Below are positions 48,004-58,490 of a DNA stretch of 64,000 bases, piece after piece. The position numbers and the translations under genes were made by a program. The notes below the pieces were generated by a model that was given only the letters and a program-made list of their open reading frames with translations, did no database searches and was not told the DNA's origin. Within the stretch, counting starts at the first letter, position 1. Every line of letters begins with the position of its first letter. Location of the stretch: NCBI GenBank assembly GCA_029238515.1, contig JAQWFW010000027.1, positions 1-64,000 on the forward strand, read 5' to 3'. Source of the stretch: Flavobacteriaceae bacterium (GTDB lineage Bacteria > Bacteroidota > Bacteroidia > Flavobacteriales > Flavobacteriaceae).

Positions 48004-50172
48004 TTAATATTTTAATGCTGAATCTTCTTGTATGGGCAACTCATCGTATCCCATATTAAACAAGGTAAATCCGAAAATATCGGCATATTGTTCTAGCGTT
48101 TTACTTACTGGAGTTCCCGCACCATGTCCAGCATCCGTTTCAATGCGTATTAGAGTTGGATTATTTCCAGATTGTTTGCTTTGCAGCTCTGCCGCAAACT
48201 TAAAACTATGTGCTGGCACCACCCGATCGTCATGATCGCCAGTAGTGACTAAAGTTGCCGGATAGTTTATTCCCGCTTTTACATTATGTACAGGTGAGTA
48301 ACCCTTGAGGTACTCAAACATTTCCTTGCTGTCTTGGGCCGTTCCATAGTCATAGGCCCATCCTGCACCAGCAGTAAATGTATGGTAACGTAACATATCC
48401 AGCACACCCACTGCAGGTAGTGCGACTTTCATCAAATCAGGACGTTGAGTCATTGTTGCACCTACAAGAAGTCCCCCATTGGATCCACCTCGAATAGCCA
48501 AAAAGTCACTTGAAGTATAGTTTTTAGAAATTAAATACTCAGCTGCATAAATAAAGTCATCAAACACATTTTGCTTTTTCATTTGTGTTCCAGCGTCGTG
48601 CCATTTTTTTCCATACTCGCCACCTCCACGAAGATTTGGAACGGCATAAATTCCACCCTGTTCAAGCCAAACTGCATTGGCTACACTAAAACTGGGATTT
48701 AGACTGATGTTAAACCCTCCATATCCGTATAATATAGTTGGATTTTTTCCATTGCGCTTTAATCCTTTCTTGTGAGTGATCATCATTGGAACTTTTGTCC
48801 CATCTTTTGAGGTATAAAAAACTTGTTTGCTTTGATAGTGATCAGCATTGAAATCTATTTCGGGCTGCCAGTATAGTTCGGACTCACCAGTTTCTACATC
48901 AAATGAGTAGATACTCGAGGGTGTTTTGTAGTTTGTAAATGAATAATAATCTATTTTTTCGTCTTTTTTACCACCAAAACCTCCTGCGTTTCCTAAGCCC
49001 GGAAGTTCGATTTTTCTAACAAAATTTCCGTCATAATCATATTGTTTAACTTGAGAAATGGCATCCACCATATATTCTGCGAAAAAATATCCGCCACCAG
49101 TAGAAGGACTCAAAACATGTTTTGTTTCCGGGATAAAATCAACCCAATGTTCTGGAGTTGGGTTACTGGCATCTACTGTTATAATTTTTTGATTGGGTGC
49201 ATCAAGATTGGTTACCAAATACAATTTTGACCCCACGTTATCGATGAGGTAGGTATCACTTTCGGTGTGGTCTAGTAGTGTAATAAATTTACTTTTGGGT
49301 TGTTTTAAATCCTTTAAAAATAGTTTATTCCCTGATGTTGAGATACTAGCACTTATCAAAAGATAATTGTTGTCCTCGGTAACACGAGCGCCAATGTAGC
49401 GGTGTTTTTCTGCTTTGGTTCCACCAAAAACCAAAAGATCCTTTTTTTGAGAAGTCCCCAATTTGTGGTAATATACCTTGTGCTGATCTGTTTTGGCCGA
49501 AAGCGCACTACCTTTAGGTTTATCATAACTCGAATAATAAAATCCTTCGTCTTTATACCAAGACATACCACTAAACTTGATGTCTAAAAGAGTGTCTCCA
49601 ATAATTTTCTTGGTTTCCACATCCATAGTTAAAATCTTTCGCCAATCGCTTCCACCCTCCGAAATACTATAGGCCAAAAGTGCGCCACTTTTTGAAAAAC
49701 TTACACTACCAAGTGAGATTGTACCATCTTCCTTGAAAGTATTAGGATCCAAAAATACTTCCGCTGTTGAAATATCCTTACCTGTTTTATAGCGGTACAG
49801 CACATATTGATTTTGTAATCCATCATTTTTATAGAAATAGGTGTATTTCCCTTCTTTGAAAGGAGAACCTAATTTTTCATAGTTCCAAAGTTGCTCAAGA
49901 CGCTTTTTGAGCTCGTTACGGTATGGAACATTGGCGAGGTAATCAAATGTAGTTTCGTTTTGAGTACGTACCCAAGCTTCAGTTTCTTCACTACGGTCGT
50001 CTTCTAACCATCGATAAGGGTCTTGTACCGCAGTATCAAAATAATGATCTACAGTATCAACTTGTTTTGTTTCTGGATATTGAACAGAGATGTTTCGATC
50101 TGTTTTTACATTTTTGGTACATGCCATAGCAGTAATCAGTAATAATAAATAAAGGGTTTTGTGTTGCATCAT
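48004..50172 (-). CDS. Prolyl oligopeptidase (S9A) lipoprotein
   Basis: [68 protein letters not shown]. Confidence 0.93.
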   Translation of the reverse strand: MMQHKTLYLLLLITAMACTKNVKTDRNISVQYPETKQVDTVDHYFDTAVQDPYRWLEDDRSEETEAWVRTQNETTFDYLANVPYRNELKKRLEQLWNYEKLGSPFKEGKYTYFYKNDGLQNQYVLYRYKTGKDISTAEVFLDPNTFKEDGTISLGSVSFSKSGALLAYSISEGGSDWRKILTMDVETKKIIGDTLLDIKFSGMSWYKDEGFYYSSYDKPKGSALSAKTDQHKVYYHKLGTSQKKDLLVFGGTKAEKHRYIGARVTEDNNYLLISASISTSGNKLFLKDLKQPKSKFITLLDHTESDTYLIDNVGSKLYLVTNLDAPNQKIITVDASNPTPEHWVDFIPETKHVLSPSTGGGYFFAEYMVDAISQVKQYDYDGNFVRKIELPGLGNAGGFGGKKDEKIDYYSFTNYKTPSSIYSFDVETGESELYWQPEIDFNADHYQSKQVFYTSKDGTKVPMMITHKKGLKRNGKNPTILYGYGGFNISLNPSFSVANAVWLEQGGIYAVPNLRGGGEYGKKWHDAGTQMKKQNVFDDFIYAAEYLISKNYTSSDFLAIRGGSNGGLLVGATMTQRPDLMKVALPAVGVLDMLRYHTFTAGAGWAYDYGTAQDSKEMFEYLKGYSPVHNVKAGINYPATLVTTGDHDDRVVPAHSFKFAAELQSKQSGNNPTLIRIETDAGHGAGTPVSKTLEQYADIFGFTLFNMGYDELPIQEDSALKY

Positions 50173-50243
50173 ATTAGGTTTTAGATAATGAATAAATTTG
50201 AGGGGGTGAATCTTTATATATTTTAAAACTTTTAGAGGAAAAT

Positions 50244-51524
50244 TTAAACCTCAAAGGACTTTAAAGTCTGAACGATGATACCAACGCATTCCAAAAGTTG
50301 ATCTTCGGTCATCACCAGCGGTGGTGCAAAACGAATAATATTACCATGAGTTGGTTTTGCCAACAACCCATTGTCTCTAAGTTTGAGGCAAATGTTGCAT
50401 GCGGTATCGCTGTCTTCTGTGTCGTTGATTACGATGGCATTTAAAAGGCCTTTACCACGCACTAGCTTTACAATAGAACTTGTGGCAATGTATTGATTCA
50501 ATTGCGCTCTAAAAAGCTTTCCAAGGCGATCAGCATTTTCAGTCAATTCGTCATCTTTTATCACTTCTAATGCTGCGACAGCTACAGCCGCCGCAATAGG
50601 ATTACCCCCAAAAGTACTTCCATGGGACCCTGGTGTTATAACATCCATAATAGAATTGTTGGCCAAAACCGCCGAAACAGGATACACACCACCACTCAAC
50701 GCTTTGCCCAAAATAAGAACATCAGGTTTTACGTCTGGGCTTTCAGAACAATCTTTTTGTGGACAACTACAGTTACCACAAGAAGCCAAAAGACGTCCAG
50801 TACGAGCAATACCCGTTTGAACTTCATCGGCAATAAACAAGACATTGTATTGTGCACACAATGCTTTGGTTTTGATTAAATAGTCTTCTGCAGGTACATA
50901 AACTCCTGCTTCACCTTGCATAGGTTCAACAAGGAACCCAGCAATGTCATCATGCGTTTTAAGAATATCTTCTAAAGCATCGACATCGTCATAAGGAATT
51001 TTGATAAATCCTTCTGTATATGGACCAAAATTTTTACGCGCTACAGGATCATTTGAAAAAGAAATAATAGTGGTCGTACGGCCATGAAAATTATTCTCGC
51101 ATACAATTATCTTACCTTTATTTTCAGGGATACCTTTCACTTCATAACCCCAACGTCTAGAGATTTTTAAAGCAGTTTCTACCGCTTCTGCACCGGTATT
51201 CATGGGCAACACTTTATCGTATCCAAAATAGGAAGTGATAAATTCTTCATAAGCTCCCAACTGATCGTTATGGAAAGCTCTAGATGTAAGTGTAAGTTTT
51301 TGAGCTTGCTCAATCATTGCATTTACAATTTTTGGATGGCAATGCCCTTGATTTACTGAGGAATAAGCAGAAAGAAAGTCATAATATTTTTTGCCTTCCA
51401 CGTCCCACACAAAAACACCTTCGCCCCTTTGAAGAACTACCGGAAGTGGATGATAGTTGTGGGCACCATATTTGTATTCTAATTCGATGGCTTCTTTTGA
51501 AGAAATTGCATTTAAAACAGACAT
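50244..51524 (-). CDS. rocD: Ornithine--oxo-acid transaminase
   Basis: [67 protein letters not shown]. Confidence 0.93.
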   Translation of the reverse strand: MSVLNAISSKEAIELEYKYGAHNYHPLPVVLQRGEGVFVWDVEGKKYYDFLSAYSSVNQGHCHPKIVNAMIEQAQKLTLTSRAFHNDQLGAYEEFITSYFGYDKVLPMNTGAEAVETALKISRRWGYEVKGIPENKGKIIVCENNFHGRTTTIISFSNDPVARKNFGPYTEGFIKIPYDDVDALEDILKTHDDIAGFLVEPMQGEAGVYVPAEDYLIKTKALCAQYNVLFIADEVQTGIARTGRLLASCGNCSCPQKDCSESPDVKPDVLILGKALSGGVYPVSAVLANNSIMDVITPGSHGSTFGGNPIAAAVAVAALEVIKDDELTENADRLGKLFRAQLNQYIATSSIVKLVRGKGLLNAIVINDTEDSDTACNICLKLRDNGLLAKPTHGNIIRFAPPLVMTEDQLLECVGIIVQTLKSFEV

Positions 51525-51736
51525 AATCAAAAAAATTAAAGATTCGGAAAAAACCATTCCTACTTAATTTGGAGAGAAATCATCCAGTCAAGTGCAAATT
51601 AATAAGATTTTTTTGTTTTCAAAAGAAAACAAGGTGTTATTAGGAGATTTTGAGAAATTATATGGCTAAAAGTGTGACTATTTCCAGAAATCTGTGTCTT
51701 ATACTAATGAAGTAACATATTAAAACAAAATATACT

Positions 51737-52427
51737 ATGGAAAAAGTTGTAGACTCATAAAAGAATTAGGCGCTAAAGTTTGGGATAGCTTTAGCTATTT
51801 CATGAACGAAATTGGGCAGTTTATACCCAAACTACTCGTGCATTACTGTTTTGGTTTATTGGCCGATTTATCGCACGACTACTGCGAAAATTAATCATCA
51901 AACTCGCAAAATTCATCAAACTTGATGTGATTGCCGACAAGGTAGAACTCGATCAAATGCTCGAGCAAATAGGCATTAAACATAAATTTTCAGAAATCAT
52001 TGGAAATATTATTTATTATGTGCTTTTGTTGGTGGTTCTACTCACGGTTTTTGATATTCTTGGGCTTGCTGTTGCCAAAGAACTCTTTGAAAAAGTTGTT
52101 GGGTTTATCCCCGATATTTTTATCTCTGTTATTCTCTTTGTCTTTGGTTTGTACCTCGCCAATTTCGTACGTGATTTCATCAACGGACGATTGAGCAACA
52201 TGAACATCGAACAAGCTTCCGTAATTGGATCTATTGCAAAATTTGGGATTTTACTCATTGTTTTTTCAATGATTTTATCGCAACTCAACATCGGAAACAA
52301 TTTGGTGTCCAAACTCACACAATATTTGTTTGCTGCCATTGGATTGGGCTTAGCTATTGCTATAGGCCTTGGTGGAAAAGACGCCGCAAAAGAACTCATT
52401 GATAGAGTGTTTAGACAAAAGAAATAA
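51737..52427 (+). pseudogene. MscS-family small TM channel-like protein; N-terminus frameshifted twice
   Basis: MEKVVDS(shift)IKELGAKVWDSFSYFMNEIGQFIPKLL(shift)ALLFWFIGRFIARLLRKLIIKLAKFIKLDVIADKVELDQMLEQIGI...; the ORF track keeps only 51927..52427. Confidence 0.75.
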
Positions 52428-52447
52428 TCACTAAAAACAAAGTTTTT

Positions 52448-52480
52448 AATGCTGTTCCATGGGGACAGCATTTTTTTTTA
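52448..52480 (+). terminator. Rho-independent terminator
   Basis: AATGCTGTTCC-ATG-GGGACAGCATT followed by a T run. Confidence 0.87.
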
Positions 52481-52483
52481 CAG

Positions 52484-52491
52484 TATTTTTG
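52484..52491 (+). promoter_or_regulatory. Bacteroidota -7 element (TATTTTTG)
   Basis: TANNTTTG match 5 nt before the rlmD ATG at 52497. Confidence 0.5.
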
Positions 52492-52496
52492 CAGGC

Positions 52497-53909
52497 ATGC
52501 GCAGAAAAAAAACAAAAAAAGAATTTTTTGAATTAGAAGTCTTTGATGCTGGAGCAAAAGGGAAAAGCTTGGCCAAAGCACCTGACGGAAAAATTATATT
52601 CTTGTCCAATGCTGTTCCTGGGGATGTAGTCGATGTACAAACATTCAAAAAAAGGAAGGGCTATTACGAAGGTAAAGCAACTAAATTTCATAAGTATTCT
52701 GAGCATAGAGTCGTACCAACTTGTGCGCACTTTGGGACTTGTGGGGGCTGCAAATGGCAACATATGAGCTATGAGCAACAGTTGTATTTCAAACAAAAAG
52801 AAGTCACTAACAATTTGCAGCGCATCGGTAAAGTTGAATTACCAGAGGTCACCCCTATCCATGGATGCGATACCCCCTATTTTTACAGAAATAAAATGGA
52901 ATTTTCGTTTAGCAACAACAGATGGCTTTCGCTTGAAGAAATCAAAGATAATGCTACTATCGAAAATAGAAACGCGCTCGGATTTCATATACCGGGCATG
53001 TGGGACAAAATCTTGGACATCGACAAGTGTTGGTTACAAGCCGATCCCTCAAATGCTATTCGCAACGAGCTTAAGGCCTTTGCGAACCGCAAAAATATCC
53101 CCTTCTTTGATCCAAAACAACAAAAAGGAGTACTGCGTACTCTTATGATTCGATCTAGCAGTAATGGTGAAATTATGGTCGTAGTTCAATTTTATTCGGC
53201 GACCAAAACGCAAATCAAAACTGTTCTAGATTTTCTTAAAACTTCATTTCCAGAAATTACATCATTACAATATGTCATCAATCCAAAAGGTAACGACACT
53301 ATTTATGATCAGGACGTTATTTGTTATCATGGACATCCATTTATAATGGAAGAAATGGAAGGGCTTCAGTTTAAAATTAATGCCAAATCGTTTTACCAAA
53401 CAAATTCTGAACAGGCGTATAATTTATACAAAATCACTCGAGATTTTACAGGATTAACGGGAAAAGAACTTGTTTATGATTTGTATACCGGTACAGGCAC
53501 TATAGCACAATTTGTAGCCGAAAAAGCCAAGAAAGTTGTTGGTGTGGAAGCGGTTCCAGACGCCATTAAAGCGGCCAAAGAAAATGCCTTACACAACAAC
53601 ATCAACAATGTTGAGTTCTTTGTTGGAGATATGAAAACAGTTTTTAATGATGCTTTTATACAAACGCATGGAATTCCTGATGTGATCATCACCGATCCTC
53701 CAAGAGATGGAATGCATAAAGATGTTGTACAACAAATTTTGAATATTTTACCCTCAAAAATAGTATACGTTAGTTGCAATAGTGCAACACAGGCGCGTGA
53801 TCTAGCTCTGATGGATGCACAATATAAGATTAGTAAAACACAAGCCGTTGATATGTTTCCACAAACACATCATGTAGAAAATGTTGTACTTTTGGAAAAA
53901 AGAATTTAA
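52497..53909 (+). CDS. rlmD: 23S rRNA (uracil(1939)-C(5))-methyltransferase RlmD/RumA family
   Basis: CAHFGTCGGCKWQHMSYEQQLYFKQ Fe-S cysteines; DLYTGTGTIAQF; DPPRDGMH; VYVSCN. The upstream extension (52449) crosses terminator and promoter. Confidence 0.92.
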   Translation: MRRKKTKKEFFELEVFDAGAKGKSLAKAPDGKIIFLSNAVPGDVVDVQTFKKRKGYYEGKATKFHKYSEHRVVPTCAHFGTCGGCKWQHMSYEQQLYFKQKEVTNNLQRIGKVELPEVTPIHGCDTPYFYRNKMEFSFSNNRWLSLEEIKDNATIENRNALGFHIPGMWDKILDIDKCWLQADPSNAIRNELKAFANRKNIPFFDPKQQKGVLRTLMIRSSSNGEIMVVVQFYSATKTQIKTVLDFLKTSFPEITSLQYVINPKGNDTIYDQDVICYHGHPFIMEEMEGLQFKINAKSFYQTNSEQAYNLYKITRDFTGLTGKELVYDLYTGTGTIAQFVAEKAKKVVGVEAVPDAIKAAKENALHNNINNVEFFVGDMKTVFNDAFIQTHGIPDVIITDPPRDGMHKDVVQQILNILPSKIVYVSCNSATQARDLALMDAQYKISKTQAVDMFPQTHHVENVVLLEKRI

Positions 53910-53916
53910 TTTTTTT

Positions 53917-54420
53917 ATGAAAAAAATAGCGCTTTTAGTTTGTCTTCTTTTATTTACTGCTTGTGAACCGGATGATGTTTGCAGCGAAAATACACAAACT
54001 ACATCTCGCCTTGTGATCGAATTTTTTGATATCGAAGATTTAGACAGTCCAAAAACAGTAGCTGGGCTGTTCGCCTCGGGTATTGATGCCGATGGAAATG
54101 AGGTGAATATTCTTGGAGAGAATGTCACTTCAAGGTCAAAAATTGAACTACCAATCAATGGCCCACAAAATCAAACACAATTCAAATTGTATAAAAATTA
54201 TGATATCGTCAATGATGTCGTCGAAGGAAATTCAGATATTATAACAGTTGCTTACACTACATCTTCCGTCTATGTTTCTCGTGCGTGCGGCTACAAAAAC
54301 GTGTATTCTATTCAGGGGTTTAGTATCGAAACGGATGCAGATCTTTGGATGATTAATGGCGAAATTGTCATCGATGAAGTTACTAACGAAAATGAAACCC
54401 ATGTCAAGATATTCCATTAG
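53917..54420 (+). CDS. DUF6452-family lipoprotein
   Basis: MKKIALLVCLLLFTACEPDDVCSENTQTTSRLVIEFFD. Confidence 0.82.
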   Translation: MKKIALLVCLLLFTACEPDDVCSENTQTTSRLVIEFFDIEDLDSPKTVAGLFASGIDADGNEVNILGENVTSRSKIELPINGPQNQTQFKLYKNYDIVNDVVEGNSDIITVAYTTSSVYVSRACGYKNVYSIQGFSIETDADLWMINGEIVIDEVTNENETHVKIFH

Positions 54421-55168
54421 TATACTTTGTCTTTTATTGACCGTTTCATCGTTGTTTGCACAAACGGATGAAGAACAACTAACGGCTACAATCAAAACCG
54501 ACAGCATTGGTTTTCAAGAAAAATATGGATTGCGTTTTGGTATCGATCTCAGTAGATTAGGACGAACTGCTTTTGAAACTGATTATTCTGGATTCGAAGT
54601 GAGTGCAGATTACCGCTTAGGACAACGCTTTTATGTGGCCGGTGAGCTTGGTTTTGAAGAAAAAGCAAACTCAAACAATTATCTTGAAACCAGTGCAAAA
54701 GGAAGCTATTTTAAAGCAGGTGTAGATTTCAATTTGTACAATAATTGGTTAGGAATGGAAAACCTAATCACTAGTGGACTGCGTGTGGGTATCTCGAGTT
54801 TTAGTCAAACAAGAGAACGCTTTACAATTTATGACACCAACAGTCAAACTTGGGGTGAACTTCAGAACTCCGAGCGTACAGAATTTTCAGATTTATCTGC
54901 AGTTTGGGCAGAATTGATTTTTGGGATAAAGACTGAAGTGTTCAACAATGTGTTTTTAGGGTTTAATGTGCAAGTCAAAACACGTTTGACAGAAAAAAGT
55001 CCGTCTAACTTTGAGAATATTTTTATTCCAGGATTTGGGCGTACTTACGACAGCAGTAAAGTAGGAACTGGGTTTAGTTACACCCTATCCTATCTTTTGC
55101 CTATTTACAAAAAAGCGCGATCTAAAAAAGATGCGGCTGTTGAAGAGGAAACAACAATTGAAGAATAA
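54401..55168 (+). CDS. DUF6048-family outer-membrane beta-barrel-like protein
   Basis: MSRYSISILCLLLTVSSLFAQ...KYGLRFGIDLSRLGRTAFETDYSGFEVSADYRLGQRFYVAGELGFEEK; overlaps the preceding gene. Confidence 0.82.
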   Translation: MSRYSISILCLLLTVSSLFAQTDEEQLTATIKTDSIGFQEKYGLRFGIDLSRLGRTAFETDYSGFEVSADYRLGQRFYVAGELGFEEKANSNNYLETSAKGSYFKAGVDFNLYNNWLGMENLITSGLRVGISSFSQTRERFTIYDTNSQTWGELQNSERTEFSDLSAVWAELIFGIKTEVFNNVFLGFNVQVKTRLTEKSPSNFENIFIPGFGRTYDSSKVGTGFSYTLSYLLPIYKKARSKKDAAVEEETTIEE

Positions 55169-55174
55169 ACATTA

Positions 55175-56866
55175 TCAACGCAAAAGCTTCTTATATTTGA
55201 TGCGCTTTGGCATCAAATCGCCTCCTAAGCGTTGGCGTTTGTTGGCTTCATATTCACTAAAGCTACCTTCATAAAAATATACTTCCGAATGGCCTTCAAA
55301 AGCTAATATATGAGTACATATTCGGTCTAAAAACCAACGGTCGTGACTGATGACTACAGCACAACCAGCAAAGTTTTCTAATCCTTCTTCCAATGCTCGT
55401 AATGTATTGACATCCAAATCATTGGTCGGCTCATCTAACAGCAAAACATTACCCTCTTCTTTGAGCGTCATGGCTAAATGCAAACGGTTGCGTTCGCCAC
55501 CAGAAAGCAGCTTGACTTTTTTGTTTTGCTCACTTCCAGAAAAATTAAAACGACTCAAATATGCGCGCGAATTGACTTGTCGTCCTCCCATCATGATGAG
55601 CTCCTGATTATCAGAAAAATTTTGCCAAATGGATTGCTCAGGATCGATATTGGAATGACTTTGATCCACGTAAGCGATTTTGGCTGTTTCTCCGACTTTG
55701 AATGCACCTTTATCGGCCGTTTCTTCGCCCATAATCATTCTAAAAATGGTGGTTTTACCAGCGCCGTTTGGACCAATTACACCAACAATTCCTGCTTGCG
55801 GCAAATTGAAGTTCAAATCATCATAGAGTAGTTTGTCACCATAAGCCTTGCTTAAACCTGTAGCTTCAATGACGTTTGTCCCTAAGCGTGGGCCATTAGG
55901 AATATAGATTTCTAACTTCTCGTCAAGCTGCTTTTGATCTTGATTGAGTAATTTATCGTAATTTTTTAAACGGGCCTTTTGCTTCGTTTGACGGCCTTTA
56001 GCACCTTGGCGCACCCATTCCAATTCTCGCTCCAAAGTTTTTTGGCGTTTAGAAGCCGTTTTGCTCTCTTGAGCTAAGCGTTTCGATTTTTGATCCAACC
56101 AAGAAGAATAATTTCCTTTCCAAGGAATACCCTCTCCTCGATCAAGTTCTAAAATCCAACCCGCGACATTATCCAAGAAATAGCGGTCGTGCGTCACGGC
56201 TATCACGGTGCCTTTGTATTGTGCCAAATGGTGTTCAAGCCAATGTACCGACTCGGCATCCAAATGGTTGGTGGGTTCATCCAAAAGCAACACATCGGGT
56301 TCTTGTAAAAGTAAGCGACATAGAGCCACTCTTCGACGCTCTCCACCAGAGAGAACGCCAATTTTTTGTGTGCCATCTGGCGTACGCAAAGCATCCATTG
56401 CAATTTCGAGTTTGGTGTCTAATTCCCATGCATTGGACGCGTCAATCTGGTCTTGTAGCTCGGCCTGACGGTTCATAAGTTTCTCCATGCGGTCGGCATC
56501 GGAATACACTTCTTCAAGACCAAACATATCGTTTATTTTGTTGTATTCGTCCAAAACAGCTACTGTCGCTGCAACACCCTCTTTTACGACTTCGAGAACT
56601 GTTTTCTCGTCGTCCAATTGGGGTTCTTGCTCGAGATATCCTACAGAATAATCCTGAGAAAAAACTACATCGCCTTGGTAGTTTTTGTCCACCCCAGCAA
56701 TAATTTTAAGCAAGGTTGATTTTCCAGAACCATTAAGCCCGAGAATTCCGATTTTGGCCCCATAGAAAAAACTAAGGTATATGTTTTTGAGCACAGGAGT
56801 ATTTGCACTTTGGAAGGTTTTGGTAACCCCCGTCATAGAGAATATTATTTTTTTATCATCACTCAT
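55175..56866 (-). CDS. ettA: Energy-dependent translational throttle protein EttA (ABC-F)
   Basis: GLNGSGKSTLLKIIAG, LLDEPTNHLDAESVHWLE, WVRQGAKGRQTKQKARL, GPNGAGKTTIFRMIMG. Confidence 0.94.
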   Translation of the reverse strand: MSDDKKIIFSMTGVTKTFQSANTPVLKNIYLSFFYGAKIGILGLNGSGKSTLLKIIAGVDKNYQGDVVFSQDYSVGYLEQEPQLDDEKTVLEVVKEGVAATVAVLDEYNKINDMFGLEEVYSDADRMEKLMNRQAELQDQIDASNAWELDTKLEIAMDALRTPDGTQKIGVLSGGERRRVALCRLLLQEPDVLLLDEPTNHLDAESVHWLEHHLAQYKGTVIAVTHDRYFLDNVAGWILELDRGEGIPWKGNYSSWLDQKSKRLAQESKTASKRQKTLERELEWVRQGAKGRQTKQKARLKNYDKLLNQDQKQLDEKLEIYIPNGPRLGTNVIEATGLSKAYGDKLLYDDLNFNLPQAGIVGVIGPNGAGKTTIFRMIMGEETADKGAFKVGETAKIAYVDQSHSNIDPEQSIWQNFSDNQELIMMGGRQVNSRAYLSRFNFSGSEQNKKVKLLSGGERNRLHLAMTLKEEGNVLLLDEPTNDLDVNTLRALEEGLENFAGCAVVISHDRWFLDRICTHILAFEGHSEVYFYEGSFSEYEANKRQRLGGDLMPKRIKYKKLLR

Positions 56867-57042
56867 TATACACGTCCTTTTAGTGCATTAAATACCCAAG
56901 CAATTGCAAAAAAACCAACACCCACGGCTGCAAATCCCCATCCTGCAATATCATTGTAACGAAAAGCGCCTAAACCGATGAGCGCTAAACCCACAAAAAT
57001 CATAATAAACGTAGCCCAAGCCAATACTGTATTTTTATTCAT
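56866..57042 (-). CDS. Small two-TM membrane protein (CAL67264-like), below the ORF-track length cutoff
   Basis: Reverse translation MNKNTVLAWATFIMIFVGLALIGLGAFRYNDIAGWGFAAVGVGFFAIAWVFNALKGRV-stop; stop overlaps the ettA start (TAATG). Confidence 0.82.
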   Translation of the reverse strand: MNKNTVLAWATFIMIFVGLALIGLGAFRYNDIAGWGFAAVGVGFFAIAWVFNALKGRV

Positions 57043-57291
57043 TTTTTTATTGTTCTCAATTGAAATCCAAATATCGTGAAATTTTGAAACTTATGATTTA
57101 AGTATTGAAGGAATTTTTATTGTTTATGATTTTAGATAAAAAAACAACGTTACAACATCAATTTACGTCCTGAATTTAAACTTTATAAAAATAAAGTGCC
57201 AAAAAATGTGACTTTTTGAAAAAATGTGTGTCAAACTGGTTAGGTAGTAGTTTGTAAATAAAATCCTAGATTTTAATACCAATTAATAATA

Positions 57292-57890
57292 ATGCGACAA
57301 ATCATAATTTCGGTAAAACCGTTCCTGAAAATTGTATTGCCATTTCTTATGGTTTCCAGTTGCGGAAAATACAAATTATTACGACAATACGGCTTGAAAC
57401 CTGCTACAATTAAAGTTAAAAATGATAAAGCATTTGTTGATGGTGTTTTGGGAAAAGTTTTTTTAACAAATTAAATAAAACATTGAAAAAACATCCAGAA
57501 ATCAAAACTCTTGTGTTAAATAATATTCCAGGGTCAATTAATGATGAATGGAACATGAAAGCTTGTCATTTGACTTACACCAAAGGACTGGAAACGGAAC
57601 TCCTTGAAAATTCAATTGTTGAGTCAGGAGGGACAGATTTGTTTGTCTCAGCAAAGAAGCTGCACATTGCAAAAGGAGCAAAAATTGGTGTTCACTCTTG
57701 GGATGGGGCAGAAAAACCTGCAATATCTTACCCAAAAACACATGATGAACACAAAATGTTTTTAGATTTATATCGTCAAGTTGAAATCGACACTGCATTT
57801 TATTGGTTTACATTGAAAGCTGCGCCACCACAAGAGATGCATTACATGACAGAAAAGGAAATAGAGTTTTATTTTGATCACAAGCTTTAA
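57292..57890 (+). pseudogene. COG3904-like (ClpP-fold) periplasmic lipoprotein with a frameshift in a T homopolymer
   Basis: MRQIIISVKPFLKIVLPFLMVSSCGKYKLLRQYGLKPATIKV...GVLGKVF(shift)NKLNKTLKKHPEIKTLVLNNIPGSINDEWN...IVESGGTDLFVSAKKLHIAKGAKIGVHSWDGAEK. Confidence 0.75.
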
Positions 57891-57918
57891 AGAACAATAA
57901 ATTTCAAAAACACATATC

Positions 57919-58449
57919 ATGAAAAAAACAATTCAGAATGATTTAACTCAAAAGTACAGCAAAGCAACCATTGCTACGCACTGGCTTACAGCTTTGTTGA
58001 TCTTAATTTTATTTCCTCTTGGGAAATACATGGAAAATATTGAAACATCAGAAAAAATGGGATTGATAACGATTCATGTTATCCTTGGCATTATTGTTTT
58101 TGTACTTACCATAGTACGAACGCGCTCTTTTTTCAAACACGAGAGACCTTCAAATTTAGAAACAGGATCAAAGTTCAATAATAAATTAACTGTGTGGATA
58201 CACAATGTATTCTATATTATTCTTTTTATTTTATCAATTTCTGGTTTAGCTGTTATGGTTTTAGGTGGTTATGCAGAAGCGTTGCAATCCAATACGCCAG
58301 AATTTATAAAAAACCGCAGTGAAATTGCCCCAATGAAAGTACATGGCATCACATCATTCATCATGATGGTTCTTTTAGTATTACACATTTTAGGTGTTTT
58401 GAAACACTACATTTTTACTAAAGAAAATACACTCAAAAGAATAAGCTAA
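57919..58449 (+). CDS. Cytochrome b561-like membrane protein
   Basis: KYSKATIATHWLTALLILILFPLGKYME...; four TM segments with conserved His (ATHW, MKVHGITSF, LHILGVLKHY). Confidence 0.85.
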   Translation: MKKTIQNDLTQKYSKATIATHWLTALLILILFPLGKYMENIETSEKMGLITIHVILGIIVFVLTIVRTRSFFKHERPSNLETGSKFNNKLTVWIHNVFYIILFILSISGLAVMVLGGYAEALQSNTPEFIKNRSEIAPMKVHGITSFIMMVLLVLHILGVLKHYIFTKENTLKRIS

Positions 58450-58490
58450 CCCCGCTTCTAATCTATTAAAAAATCAATAACCTACAACCC

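Noticed and set aside
52016-52471. 151-aa minus ORF
   Set aside because: Antisense to the MscS-like gene and runs across a terminator.
53802-54158. 118-aa minus ORF
   Set aside because: Antisense across the rlmD end and the DUF6452 gene; no recognisable features.
55350-56478. Several plus ORFs
   Set aside because: Antisense shadows of ettA.
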